The notes under the pieces: generated by a model
Database searches by the model: none
Seen by the model: the letters and a program-made list of their open reading frames with translations, nothing else
What the model was told of the DNA's origin: nothing
Position numbers and translations under genes: made by a program
Source: Ignelater luminosus
Taxonomy: Eukaryota > Arthropoda > Insecta > Coleoptera > Elateridae
DNA: 64,000 nucleotides
NCBI GenBank assembly: GCA_011009095.1
Contig: VTPC01008288.1
Coordinates: 1 to 64,000, forward strand
Direction of reading: 5' to 3'
Part shown: positions 45,130-56,500 of the stretch, piece after piece
Numbering within the stretch: the stretch's first letter is position 1
Layout: each line of letters begins with the position of its first letter

Positions 45130-46423
45130 CGAGGGTGGTCTGAAAAGTTTCCGACCTAACAAAGATACAAGACATTTTTTCTGAAATTTTTTTTTTATTT
45201 TTCAACATAGTCTCCTTGTAACTTTACACACTTCTCCCAGCGATGCTCCCATCTCTGTAACCCGTCCAAATAGTACTCGGCATTTTTCTCTGCAAAATAA
45301 TTGTTCACGAAGGTGATTGCCTCTTCATTTGACAAAAATATTTGTCCTCCGAGCGCAATTTTTAGATGAGGGAACAAAAAGAAGTCGCTTGGGGCTAGAT
45401 CTGGTGAGTAAGGCGGATGGTCAAGCAGTTCAAACCGTAATTAGTGGATTTTCGCCATGACAACCGCTGAGGTGTGAAACGGTGCGTTGTCTTGGTGAAA
45501 CAGGATTTTCTTTTTCTGCAAATGTGGCCGTTTTTTCGCAAGTTCTGCCTTCAGCTTGCCAAGTAATGATGCATAGTATGCTCCTGTAATGGTTTTTCCT
45601 TTTTGAAGATAATCGATTAAAATAACTCCATGACTATCCCAAAAAACAGTCGCCATCACTTTCCCAGCCGAAAAAACAGTTTTTGCGTTTTTTGGAGTCG
45701 GTTCCTCCTTTGCAGTCCACTGTTTGGACTGTATTTTTGTTTCGGGCGTATAATGGTGTATCCAAGTTTCATCTGCAGTAATTAATCGGCGCCAAAACTC
45801 GGATTTATTTCGCCTAGACTGCGCCAAAAGAGCGTTGGAAATATTCATTCGAACACGTTTTTGGTCTAACGTGAGCAAACGCGGCACCCAACGCGCGGAC
45901 AGCTTTCTCATGCCTAAATGTTGATTTAATATGTGACAAACACGTTCTTTTGACATGTTCATAACCTCTGCTATCTCTCTCACTTTAATTCGGCGGTCGT
46001 CTAGCACCATTTGGTGAACTTTGGCGATGTTTTCGTCGGTAGTTGCAGTTTTTGGACGTCCCGAACGTTCATCGTCTCCCAAGCTCTTACGGCCACGTTT
46101 AAATTCAGCAGCCCAAAATTCCACTGTGGTAAATATTGGTGCAGAGTCCCCATACACAGAATCCAACTCATCTTTTATTTGCGAAGGCGTATTGCCTTTC
46201 AAAAACATATATTTAATGACAGCTCGATACTCGATTTTGTCCATTTTCACAAAAAAAACTCACATCAACTCACTCAAACGACTGTTACATAAAAACTGCG
46301 CGTCCAAAATGGCTGAAACTTTGGTGAGTAACTGTCAACAGATGAACAACGAAATTCAGTAGCTTTTATTTACGAGTGCTGCCATCTTCACGTTGAAGTC
46401 GGAAACTTTTCAGACCACCCTCG
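45130..46423 (-). mobile_element. mariner transposon, 1294 bp, nearly intact
   Basis: The terminal inverted repeats are perfect over 26 bp, starting CGAGGGTGGTCTGAAAAGTT, and are flanked by TA on both sides (45128-45129 and 46424-46425). Total length and one minus-strand transposase frame match full-length mariner elements. Identical ends and an almost open frame indicate young age. It is nested in R1 copy C. Confidence 0.95.
45195..46250 (-). pseudogene. mariner transposase with a single nonsense codon
   Basis: One continuous frame of 351 codons, the usual mariner length, holds a single internal TAA at 45441-45443 (codon 270). The N-terminal paired-type helix-turn-helix half includes DERSGRPKTATTDENI and an IAEVMNMSKERVCHIL segment. 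WVPRLLTLDQKRVRM leads into the catalytic core, with Asp160 in ITADETWIHHY, Asp254 in LFHQDNAPFH and Asp289 in SPDLAPSDFF. The last two are separated by 34 residues, the mariner D,D34D signature. The stop lies between the second and third catalytic Asp, where relatives have Glu in the MAKIHEL motif. No frameshift was seen. The truncated 269-residue product would lack the third catalytic residue and is expected to be inactive. Confidence 0.95.
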
Positions 46424-48599
46424 TATATCAACTGACGTCACACCACGGCGATTATTAATTCAGGCTTTTTTTGACGCGTGGGAAAATCATTTGAATTTCA
46501 ATAACTTTTTTCTAGTAGAATCATAATCAAAATTACATTTTAAAGATTTTTTTAAAACTTATAAGATTTTACTGCCTTGAAAACTAAATATCTAGTATAA
46601 AGATTGTGCATAGGTATTCTCCATTCCACAAAATAGCGAAGAAATAAGAATATTGGGATTTTAAAGATATTTCTAAATTTTAGATTGTAAATTATATTTT
46701 CTCTCCTATTCTTTTTTGATTTTTATTATTCTTTTACTTTCTAGAATTATTCTCGACCATACACTGAATGTTCTATAAAAGCGTAGGATTCAAAGCCTAG
46801 TGTACCCATTAGGGGTAGAATAGAATTTATAGAAGGGTTAGTTTAGATAATAGGAATTGTATTTTATTTTTATCTTAGTTATTTTACTTAATAATAGGTA
46901 GTTAATACATAAATAAATTGCTAATAATTTTTACACTAAAATTCTCGAAATTAATCTTTTTAATTTCCTTAATGCTAATATAGTAAAAATGTAATTGTCA
47001 CCTACAGGAAGTTCAGGTCAATCCACTTACGGAATAAAGTTCAAAATTTTTCAATCATGTGAAGAATTGCAAAATTTATAGATTCAGTAAAATCTATTTC
47101 CTAGTTGATCTATATTGCTACTACAGCTAAATTCATCTGGATTTCCTAATGCTGATCTGTGCAGGACTTGAAGAAAAAAGTATTGAGTCATGTCATTAAT
47201 GAACTATGTGATAATAATTGTTTTAGTAAAATTATTACTACTCAATCCTGTTTTCCAAAAATTTTCCTGAACAGAAAGCTATAACAAAATAGTTAGTTCT
47301 GGTTAAGTTCTGGTTAGGTTCCTGATAGAGGAAATTCGTTTGGAATAACTAAAGTCATTCAAATTAATTTCTTAAATTTTATTTAATTTTGTTTTTTTGT
47401 ATAAAAGTAATTTATTTAATTTCATTTTTGTTCTTAGACTATTACCAAATTTTAGTTTTAAAGCATTGTGAGAGTGTAAATCTGGTAAGAAATTATTTTA
47501 CTTTGTTATTGATTTATTTGTTTCTTGTTAATAAATTTCATTAGCTGTATCTGGAGTTTACTTCAGCCGCTGGGCTACGAGTTCTTCCTTCCTGCAATTT
47601 TTTTCAGGAAGTGTTAACGATAAAAAGCTAAATTATTTTTCTTGTCGTTAAATAAATCTAAAAAGGTCCGACCAGTACCACCAGTACAAAGTGGTGCTGG
47701 GTTACAGATCCAAGGTTTACAAACAGAGGGTTACACTAGGTTTTCTTAAAGGAATGGTTATTTATTTTTTATTTACCGCACGTGTGTTTAAAATCGCACT
47801 GCAAAGTGTAAGGTAAAGTCATCGCAGTAGAAAGATAGAAGTATCAATGGGGTATTCCAAAAAAACGAAATAATTAAGAAATAAATCTCAACGTCGATTC
47901 TTGATATCCCCTCAAACTGCTTGACATTATACTTAGGTCTTAGGTGTTCGTTTAGTGTCAAAAGTGTCGTTCCTTGACTCTATTCATTCTGTACTTTAAA
48001 TCTCATTGGATCAATCTTTTCTCGTCGTCAACTGACTTTGAGATAAGTTCACGACACAAACCTTGCTGTTTTTCAGGCATACAGACTCCTTCTTCATCTG
48101 GTCTTTTGACAAATTGCTACTGAAAGCTGATTCGTGTCACAAGGCTATTCTGTGAACAGTTTCGGCGCCTTAACCCGGAGTCTGATTATTTGTTTTACTA
48201 CCTTTACAACTCGGTACCTTATTGGATAAACGATCTTTACAAATTCTTCTTTTAGCTAATTTGTATTCGTAGCACATTAGTTGATCGGCTACGAAATAAT
48301 CTTTCTTGCTGTAAAAAATGCTGGAGAACTTCCTAGTCACTCACTGCTCAATGACATCTTGAAGCGTGCATGAGAGAGACCAAGTGGTGTTTTATGAGAG
48401 AATGGTAAACGTCCGGACAGCATAATTTTGATTATAGTTCGTCATCACGTTACTTATTTTTAGCAGCATCCTCAAGATTGTCTGCCGTGCAAAAGTAAAA
48501 TTTAGACTGAAACTGTCAGTAAATTCAGGTTTATTATACAGTTTTTCTAATCAAACCTAGATTTTTCGGTGAATGAAAATCGGATGCGAAGCCACCTTT

Positions 48600-48780
48600 C
48601 TACAACGATGAAAAACCATTTTCTTGTTTCGATCTCGACATCGCGCTGCCAGTACTCCACTGGGTACTCAGTGTAAGGGCCAATAACTCCCAGGGCCTCA
48701 TTATCGCAGGCACGACAATGTATTGCCCATTTGAGCTATTACATAAGGAAAATTCATGGCTGATGGCGGCGCTACAAATC
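48600..48780 (-). repeat. Possible tRNA-derived SINE fragment
   Basis: The minus strand reads TAATAGCTCAAATGGGCAAT (an A-box-like TAGCTCA..GGG), then GCCTGCGATAATGAGGC and CCTGGGAG, in the order of a tRNA D-arm, anticodon arm and variable region. A clear B box (GGTTCGANTCC) is missing or decayed. It is GC-richer than its surroundings. Confidence 0.35.
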
Positions 48781-49608
48781 AAATTATGACCGCATTAGAA
48801 AGGAAAACAAAATGATTCCTGTTTGTTTAAGTGATATTTTATATTGATCTTTGTACAAGAAATCAAGAACAACACAATTGAGTCTGAGTTTCCCCTTTCA
48901 TAGAATTATTATTTTTATCCTAGGTTGGGCCCAAAAAAATAATAGCCCGCTACACCTCAATATAAATCAAGATGGTAAGCTGTGCTAGTATCCTCGATAT
49001 GTTTGATTATATTTAGATTAGTAGGATTGTTCCACAGAAACGTAACAGTAAGGTAACAACCGAGAGCAAATTCATTGATGAAAACGAAATTTAACTTATT
49101 TTGTTTTCCTGTTATAAACAACAATCCTAAATTTGTCATTTTCTCTAAAGTATTGCCATCATCTTCCTATCGAAGTAATGAAAACGGTCGTCATGGATTT
49201 GTGTAGGATCCGTTAGCAGTAAATACAATAATTTTTTTTAAATAAATAAATGCAAATCATAGCCTGTTTAGCTAGCACCACAAAAATAATTCTAAGAGTT
49301 TTTCAATAATATAAGTTTGAAATAAATTGGAAAGCTTCCAAAATTATTCCCAAAATAAGTCTGACATACAATATCTCAAAGATGAAATTCTAAAACGTAC
49401 TAGACCATGAAGACAAAAAAGACGATATGCTTAATCATTATATTGAACAGAACAGATTACATAGAGCACATCCAATTTAATACTACGCCCTGCGTTTTTT
49501 ATTCCGGAGATCGCGATACGTTTTCTTTTTGATCGCTCTGTATAATTATGCAAATGGAAAAATAAAAGAAAAATGAATCTGTTAAGAAATTAAAAAAAAC
49601 TTGTCCCA

Positions 49609-50040
49609 ACTTCGACGGTTTATAACTCAAAAACTGTATAAAAACCTTTTCTTTTAACTTTTGCTCGATGAATAGTCATTCGATCCCAAATTGTCGGTGT
49701 TATTGCCCGATACCGACATTCTAGAGCATTATGAAGCAAAATTGTCGTCGGTGTCAGACGGGACATTTTAGTGATACAAACTTTAAAATGCAAAGTTATG
49801 TGATTTTGAAGTTCAAACGATAATGTTCTAAAAAGTGTTTTAGAATTTAAAGAACATAAAGCATGAAAGTACCTAAGAAGAGATTGCTTGACCGTAACCT
49901 ATTTGCATTAAAATGGAAAAAACTGATAACAATTATACTAAGAATTACGTGAATGCAAACAATGAGATTTTTGAGAAATTTACCAATTTGAGATGGAGGT
50001 TATGTTTGACACTGAGTGAGAATAAAATAAAAATTGAAAA
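49609..50040 (+). repeat. Dispersed repeat R6, longest copy
   Basis: Its 5' part matches 18119-18240 and its 3' part (49773-49900) matches 20793-20930. In the mamo intron these two parts are separated by about 2.5 kb that includes the foldback element. Non-coding. Confidence 0.6.
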
Positions 50041-50106
50041 CTGCAGTCGTATAACCAACAAGTGCCAATGTCATATTGCAAAATAAATCCGAACAGCAAG
50101 CATATA

Positions 50107-51367
50107 ACGTACCAGCAAAAAGCAACCCAATTTGCGTAACCAATGAAATAAAAAAGTACGTCCGTGATAGCAAATTATACTGGGTGACTGCAAAAAGTTG
50201 CGTGTTGTTTAACAGTTCTGATGAGAAGCAGATCTCGAGTTTTGATCACTTATAGTTCATAATAGGCAAAAATAAGTGTTTAGAGAAAAACCATTTATTG
50301 ATTAAAAAACAAGTGCACAACTGAATAGTGAAGATGAACGCCAATATTATCCGAGACCGGCAAACCGCACTTAACGCCCGTCATGTTCATTAATTTTTGG
50401 CGCGATCGAAAATAAAATTAAAATTAATTATTATTTAATTGAAATTTTAATCTAGAAAATGTAGTTTTGCGAGTACGAGCAAGTGTTGCTGGCCGAGGCG
50501 ATTAATCGAGTTTGTTATATATACATAATCTGTTACATAGTATTTGAATTTTGAAATCAACATATCGTGTTTCCTTTCTTTTCATATCGATGTATTTCAG
50601 CTGTTTATTTAAACGTCATGTTGTTATTATTATTACTATTATTATTATTATGCTACATGCAAAAATAGTATACAACTGAACATTTTGAAGTTACCTTTGT
50701 TTTGGTTGCTAGGTATCTAATACCGTTGCTATGGAATTTTGTAAATAAAAACAAAAGTTACGTTTTGGTTTTGTTTTGGCTTTTCTACAGACAAAAAACT
50801 GTGTGATATAAACTGTGAATTTGTGTCTGGTTTTTTGCATTGATTTTATTTAAATGCGAGCTCAACTATTCTTTTATAACATGAGTGACATCAATTATGA
50901 TACCGAAATACGTGGAAAAAGGAAATTTCTATTGTGAAGTGTACGGTTACCTATAGTTCATCTTTTCTATTGAATTTTCAAGGTAAGTGTAAGGGTTAGG
51001 TTGGTATCCTTCTCGACTTTTTGTGCGATTTAACATTACCATTAAAAATTCCGCTTTTCACTACGAAAAATCTATCTTGCGAATTATCAATTTAAAAATT
51101 TGTAACGTCGTTGTTGTTCAAGATTAAAAAGTGAAACTTTACAAGGGCGTTTTCTGATTCTTTGATTAGAAAAGTGTAAAATTTATTTTTCATACCTTTA
51201 ACACAAATTAAGATATTTATTGTTACAACAGGGGTATTTTTTTATAATCACCCAATATACAAATATTTCTAAATTGTCCATGTGAGAAATTCAAAAAATA
51301 AATAAATTAGCGACGTAAGTTTTTCATTTCATAGGTTACGCAGATAGGGTTTCTTTTTGATGGTAGT
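50107..51367. mobile_element. R7 element with inverted ends, ~1.26 kb
   Basis: The reverse complement of 50107-50170 and the sequence 51308-51367 share ACGTA, TTTCATNGGTTACGCA and GGGTTNCTTTTTG. The 162-bp element at 22588-22749 contains both ends joined with almost no interior. No transposase is recognised in the interior, which contains an ATT run (50627-50650). Confidence 0.5.
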
Positions 51368-52073
51368 GGTAGTGATTATAGAATAAGATAAGAAAAGTAA
51401 TAAAAGCAATAAAACTTTTTTATTTCAGACGGCTGGTGATCTAACTTCAGGGTGTTCACAGACCGCTTGATTTGTTAGTTTAAGTTGTCAAATTTTACAA
51501 TTTCCTGATCCTTTTCACATAAATGATAATCTAGATACTCCATCTCTTCATCAACAAAATCGATACAATCTTGTAGACACGACCTAAAAAGCACCAGGAA
51601 TTTATTTATTGTTAAAATTTGACAGATTATTTATACAATTTCGTCATTTTTTCAGGCGGATCAGTTACAAATCGAATGTATCTGAATGTTGATGTTCTCA
51701 GCTTCAGTTAAGATTTTGTGGTTTATTTCACAGCCATCTGAAGAATGGTAGATAATTATTAATTAAATTTTAGCCTCTTTTTGAGTTGTTCTCGAGTTTA
51801 GGTCTGATACAGTTTTTAAAATCTTGCACTTTATATATCGAGTCATACAAAATAATTGATGCCATTTTGAATTTTCTGTGAAACAAGAATATTTTAAAAG
51901 TTGGTGGCAGTACATCCTTGATTTATCCTTGTTCGATATTGTCATGATAACACGTACGCCATTGGCTGGTTAACTGACAGCTAACAACGCCGCCAACTTT
52001 AACCTGCAAAAATCACTGAAATGTTAACGCGAGAAATTCAAACTGTCATCAATCATTTTGGATTACTCAATAA
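51368..52073. other. Non-coding stretch
   Basis: No gene, RNA or repeat was recognised. The short minus-strand open frame at 51763-51945 has no recognisable motif. Confidence 0.5.
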
Positions 52074-52330
52074 ATCTTGTAGAGCAAAGAATATAATACG
52101 AAAAAGGTTGATTCACTATTTCTCTTTCAATCGACGGTTTTTCTTTTATTCAACTCCAAAGCTAGGGTATTTTTTTAAACTGAAATCCTGATAAGTGATG
52201 AAAGATTAAAAGGTTGGCTGTTTATAGTCTGAATTATGAAACTAAATAAAAGAAAAAACCGTTGATCGGTTGATCGGAGGAGGAAGAGTGAACAGACTTT
52301 TTGTGTGTTATATTCTCTGCTCTACAAGAT
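52074..52330. mobile_element. Foldback element, 257 bp, ~80-bp arms
   Basis: ATCTTGTAGAGCAAAGAATA at 52074 and the reverse complement of the right end (ATCTTGTAGAGCAGAGAATA) are nearly identical. The arms stay similar through GGTTTTTTCTTTTATT (the left arm one T shorter). No coding capacity. Confidence 0.75.
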
Positions 52331-55300
52331 CTATATCAGTTGGTTATATTGTGCAACAAAATATATTGAAAACGATACATGATGTATCGAAACGTTTAAG
52401 TAAGTTTTTTAATAAAGCATTTTTCATTCGAAGATGTAAATACGATCTATTACGCTAAACTCCATTTAACTGATTATGATTAAATCAAAACCAATACCAA
52501 AAATATAAAAATAAATTGGTTAGATTTAGTACGAGTTATTTACGTAAAATGTCGGACGTGTACGAACCTACAATATCATACATACAATACAGAAATCACA
52601 AATTAAAGATTGTTTGGATTTTTTGTTAAGGATCGTGTTGGCTGTATCTACGTATCCAAAGTGACAAGTTATAATTTGTTTCAGAATCTTTTCAATGTGT
52701 ACTATTGGTTGTAATTTAACAAAACACAAATAAAAGTTGAATTTTGTTTTTGTTTCCTTGGTTACCAAGTAAATATATTACGCAATATAAAATTTATCCG
52801 TTTTTCGTGTTTTCTTATTATGCAATGATGAGCGATTAATGGTAAGTACATTTTTAAAAAATAATATTTCTCTAATTTATAAAAATAATTCTGTGTGTTT
52901 TGTTTTGTAGATGAACATTAGGTTTGGCCAAACTTCAGCAAAAACTATACACAAAGCTGAAAATGAGACCACTGTGATTAATACAAGCGAAGCAAAAATT
53001 CTTTGTTGTTGAAGAAATTCTCGAGATTCTGGAAAGAAATAGATTATGCATTAAAAACAATCTTTACAAATAGCAGCTGTTCTGAAATATTGGGTATATA
53101 ACATAGAAAATCTCCATAGTTTCCATAGCATTGTTTGCTCTACATAATCGTCTATATTCATTTTTGTCGTGTCTTGCTTAGTTAAAAGTTCAAAACCCGC
53201 GCCAGTTTTAATACTCAATTGCTTAGACCCCATAAAGAGTTAAGGTTTATGTTAATTCTATACTAGAACTACCAAGTAGATCGATTCTTAGTGGTTTCAT
53301 CCATTCCAAAATTAGTCCACTTTAAATATTTCATTTAACTGACCCATAATTCCTAGGGTAATGTCATTAAGAAGAGCCTATACATAAAACGGCAACTTTT
53401 ATTTTCAATTAGACGAATATAATAGTTTTCATTTTAGTTGGTTGGTTTGGTAGTTGCAAGGACGAACAGCATAAAACAGTCATATCGAAGAACAACTAAG
53501 TACATTTATTAGTAATAACGAAAATTATTTTTAAATAGACCTTCATTTTAGATTACAAGTAACAAATTACCTTTAGTGCATAATTGCTCTGTTAAAGAAT
53601 CAATTAATTATAAAGATTGTTTTAAAAACAATAATAAATTCATAGATAATATTTGTTCTGGTTAATTGTTTAATTTAAATTATCACGATTAGTTCTATTA
53701 TTACTAAATAAACCTTAAAATATGCTGCTCAAACATAACATTCATGCTAATGTATATAAAATAGCGTATAAAAAGGAAAATTGTATGTACCTATATTTAC
53801 AATTCGACTTTTTGTGACGAGCAAAAAGTTTAATTTGTGATGGTCAACAAGAAATAATTCTCTATACGATAAAAACGTGAAAGAAATTTGATATAGGGTG
53901 TTTTGCTCCCTTTTTGGTTTTGTTTTTTTTTCACAGTCTGGGTAAAAAAGCAAGGATTCCTTATAAAGGTTTTCAAATATAATAAAAATCTTATTAGCGC
54001 ACGGCCTGCAAATCCTAAACAAAAATAAGTTAACACTGAAAAACAATAAATCCTGAATTGTGTCTGATGTACCGTTTCCAATTAGATTAAATTTTTATTT
54101 TTATATGCTAACACTACTTTCAAATACTTCCAAAGAGTAAAAAAAGAATGTGGAAGGGTAATAGGTAATAATTAATTGTTGAAATAAGATTTCTGCATTT
54201 AGATTTAGTAGCACCGTCTTTTTCACCACAATTATGGTAAAACAAAAAATGATTTCCACGGCAACTCTGTACTTGATCAGAGAAAAAAGAAACTGCTTTC
54301 TATTTTCCGTTCTCGTAAGGTAAATTGAGACGCAGCTTTTTTGTTTTAATAATAATATTTTATCAAATTTAAGATTAAGAAAAAATTTTATTATGTGTTA
54401 GTTCATTCTAAAGCCTTAGTTTGCTGTAAAAAATTTTTAAACAAAGCGTCCAGTTTTAAAATGTAAAATAAAATGGAACTCCACTACTCAACTATTTTTT
54501 TGTTTAACTCTATTGTATCAGTATACTTACAAACCTACATAAAACTAACACACTAATTAAAGCACCACAAAAATTCTTTAATTTATACAAACTTGAATGA
54601 GTTATTACAATAAGTACTTTGACGTATTTTTTGCGGTTTGTATTGTAAGAAACGGCAATGAATAGGTACTAGAATTATTATAAATACGATCCTAAACAAA
54701 AGCATTTACATAACACATACTGATTAAATTTCTTTAATATTAAAATTATAATGAATATCGCACAGGAATAACATGCAGCAAGCATCATTTATAAAAGTGA
54801 TGACTAAATTGTACCTTACTTGGTTTCTCATGTTCAATAAATTTTATTTTTAGGATTCTTCCAATTTTAACAGTTAGATATACTACGTGTCATATGGTTA
54901 TTAGGAATATTGTAATATGAAGAAGCCTGTTAAGGATTTTAAAAGATTAGGTTTTGAATGAGATAAGGTTTGTGTAGAAAATAATAATTTTTGATTTCTT
55001 TGTTTAATTTTCAAGCATTCCCTCTCTAATTGTTAAGCATCACTATTTTATTGTCTTACATTAGACGATGATTTTTCTATGCCTTTTCTATAAATAAAAG
55101 ATTTGAATAGAAGTATATCACAATAATATAATTAACAATTTTCATGCTGCCAAGATTATTCCAAAAGTACTACAACTTTTTACCGGGCGCCAAAGTCGAA
55201 ATAAACAGAAAGGGGGAGTTGAACCTTTTGTATAGATCGGATCTGTGCCCCAACCATGGCTCAACATGAAGTTTCTTGACACCGGTAAATAAATTCCGAA

Positions 55301-55726
55301 GAGTGGCCTACATAAATCAACAAAAAATTTCACCAACAACAAAGATTGAGCTGAAATTTTCTATTCAATTATTTACAGTAAGACTAAAAGTCATCTGCAG
55401 AAATTATCTCATGTCAAATTTGGCAAAAGCCAAATGATTATTGATGAAGATTTGCAGTATTAAGAAAGAAACAACAAATAAGTTAAATTATAAGGGTAAA
55501 GAAGTGTGATAGCAATGAGAAACTTCATTCTTTACATTTACAATTTGTTCTGCAACCTACGAACTATATCTGAAATGAACGAAACGCAACAATGGAGTAA
55601 CTCAAAATACTATCCTACCCGCACTTAATTAAAAGTCAAGAGATTCTATGTACTTCTTTTTTAGGTTATTTTCATCTTAGGATAAGAGTTGAGCAAGGTC
55701 CGTATAGAATTGTAGGTTGTGAAATA
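52331..55726. other. Non-coding upstream stretch
   Basis: 52585-52680 repeats the 40760-40850 segment (TTTGGATTTTTTG and CCAAAGTGACAA landmarks). Nothing else was recognised. Open frames, including 53747-54081, are AT-driven and carry no motif. Confidence 0.55.
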
Positions 55727-55862
55727 TAGGTCGTCCTATTTGTGATCGAAAAAATTAGGGTTAGATTAACGTAAGCAGTTATTTTCATTATTTTATAACA
55801 ATTTGAATGAGGATTCCTTTTGTTACCAAACTTGTTGAGAACAAATGTATAGGATGACCTAT
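55727..55862. repeat. Inverted pair bounding an R8 copy
   Basis: ATAGGTCGTCCTATTTGT at 55727 and its near complement ACAAATGTATAGGATGACCTAT near 55841 (two mismatches and a short insertion) enclose the R8 copy at 55738-55805. It may be a small element whose left half is shared with 32715-32780. Confidence 0.45.
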
Positions 55863-55929
55863 CCCTTTCGCTGCCCACCATTATTATTTACGGACGTTGA
55901 GAGTACAGCAAAGCTCCATCCGTATCGCA

Positions 55930-56500
55930 AATTTATTGAAATTGAAAAAATAATTGTTCATAAACTTTTAAAAACAATCAAGATTCGTCTCAATTTTATA
56001 AACTAAACTGTTGATGAAATTTTATAATTTATGCTAAGATTATCTAGTGCTTTCAAGCGGTTTGTTTACAAATATTGGCGACGCTATTGACACTACCATT
56101 TTTGACGTTTTGATATTGGAGGTTAACAATTTAAAATTTCAGATTTGAAGTGGAAACTTCAAAAATATTCCAAAAAAAAAGAAAAAGAAAACGTTACATT
56201 TTGTTGCTACAGCAAAACGACCGACGACGCGACGTACCTATTTTATAGATTTTACATAAAATTTGTGGAAAACAAATGGAAAACAAGTAAACAAAAATTT
56301 AAAATATTTACATAACCTCATACAGCAATGACAATTTGTGGATGACAGAAGCACAAAAAAAACAAAACAAAGGGGTGGGAGCCGTATGAAATGACGTCAC
56401 ACCAATTACAATTTCGGCTACGTAAATCTTTTTAAATATTTTCGTATTTTCAATTTTCAATCTTCATCAAAATTATATTCCAAATATGTTTTTAAATTGT
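55930..56500 (+). repeat. Dispersed repeat R1, copy D
   Basis: Matches copies A, B and C through ATTATCTAGTGC, GGAGGTTAACAATTTAAAAT, CAGCAAAACGAC, CATAACCTCATACAGCAATG, GAGCCGTATGAAATGACGTC and ACACCAATTACAAT. It carries TGACGTCA at 56392-56399. A local ACGACCGACGACGCGACGTA expansion distinguishes this copy. Confidence 0.75.

Larger units (their letters stand above)
44440..46570 (-). repeat. Dispersed repeat R1, copy C, split by a mariner insertion
   Basis: On the minus strand the repeat runs from about 46570 to 44440. It is interrupted between 46425 and 45128 by the mariner. Outside that insertion it follows copies A, B and D: GTAATTTTGATTATGA near 46535, TGACGTCA at 46433-46440, GGGTTAAC next to the mariner at about 45117, AAGCAAAACGATGTA near 44750, CATAACCTCACGCA near 44665 and TGACGTCA at 44601-44608. 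The pre-insertion site reads GATATCTAGGG, with TA duplicated. Confidence 0.8.
46571..50106. other. Non-coding upstream stretch with a SINE-like patch and R6 copy
   Basis: No coding exon was recognised. It includes a tRNA-like/SINE-like patch on the minus strand at 48600-48780 and an R6 copy at 49609-50040. CTTCCTGCAATTTTTTTCAG followed by GAAG near 47588 is a small hairpin of no known meaning. Confidence 0.55.

Noticed and set aside
46011-46362. Two plus-strand frames over the mariner 5' part
   Set aside because: They are antisense shadows of the transposase and run into the inverted repeat.
53747-54081. Overlapping 99- and 83-codon minus-strand frames
   Set aside because: Phe/Leu/Tyr-rich translation of AT-rich DNA, with no domain and no splice context.
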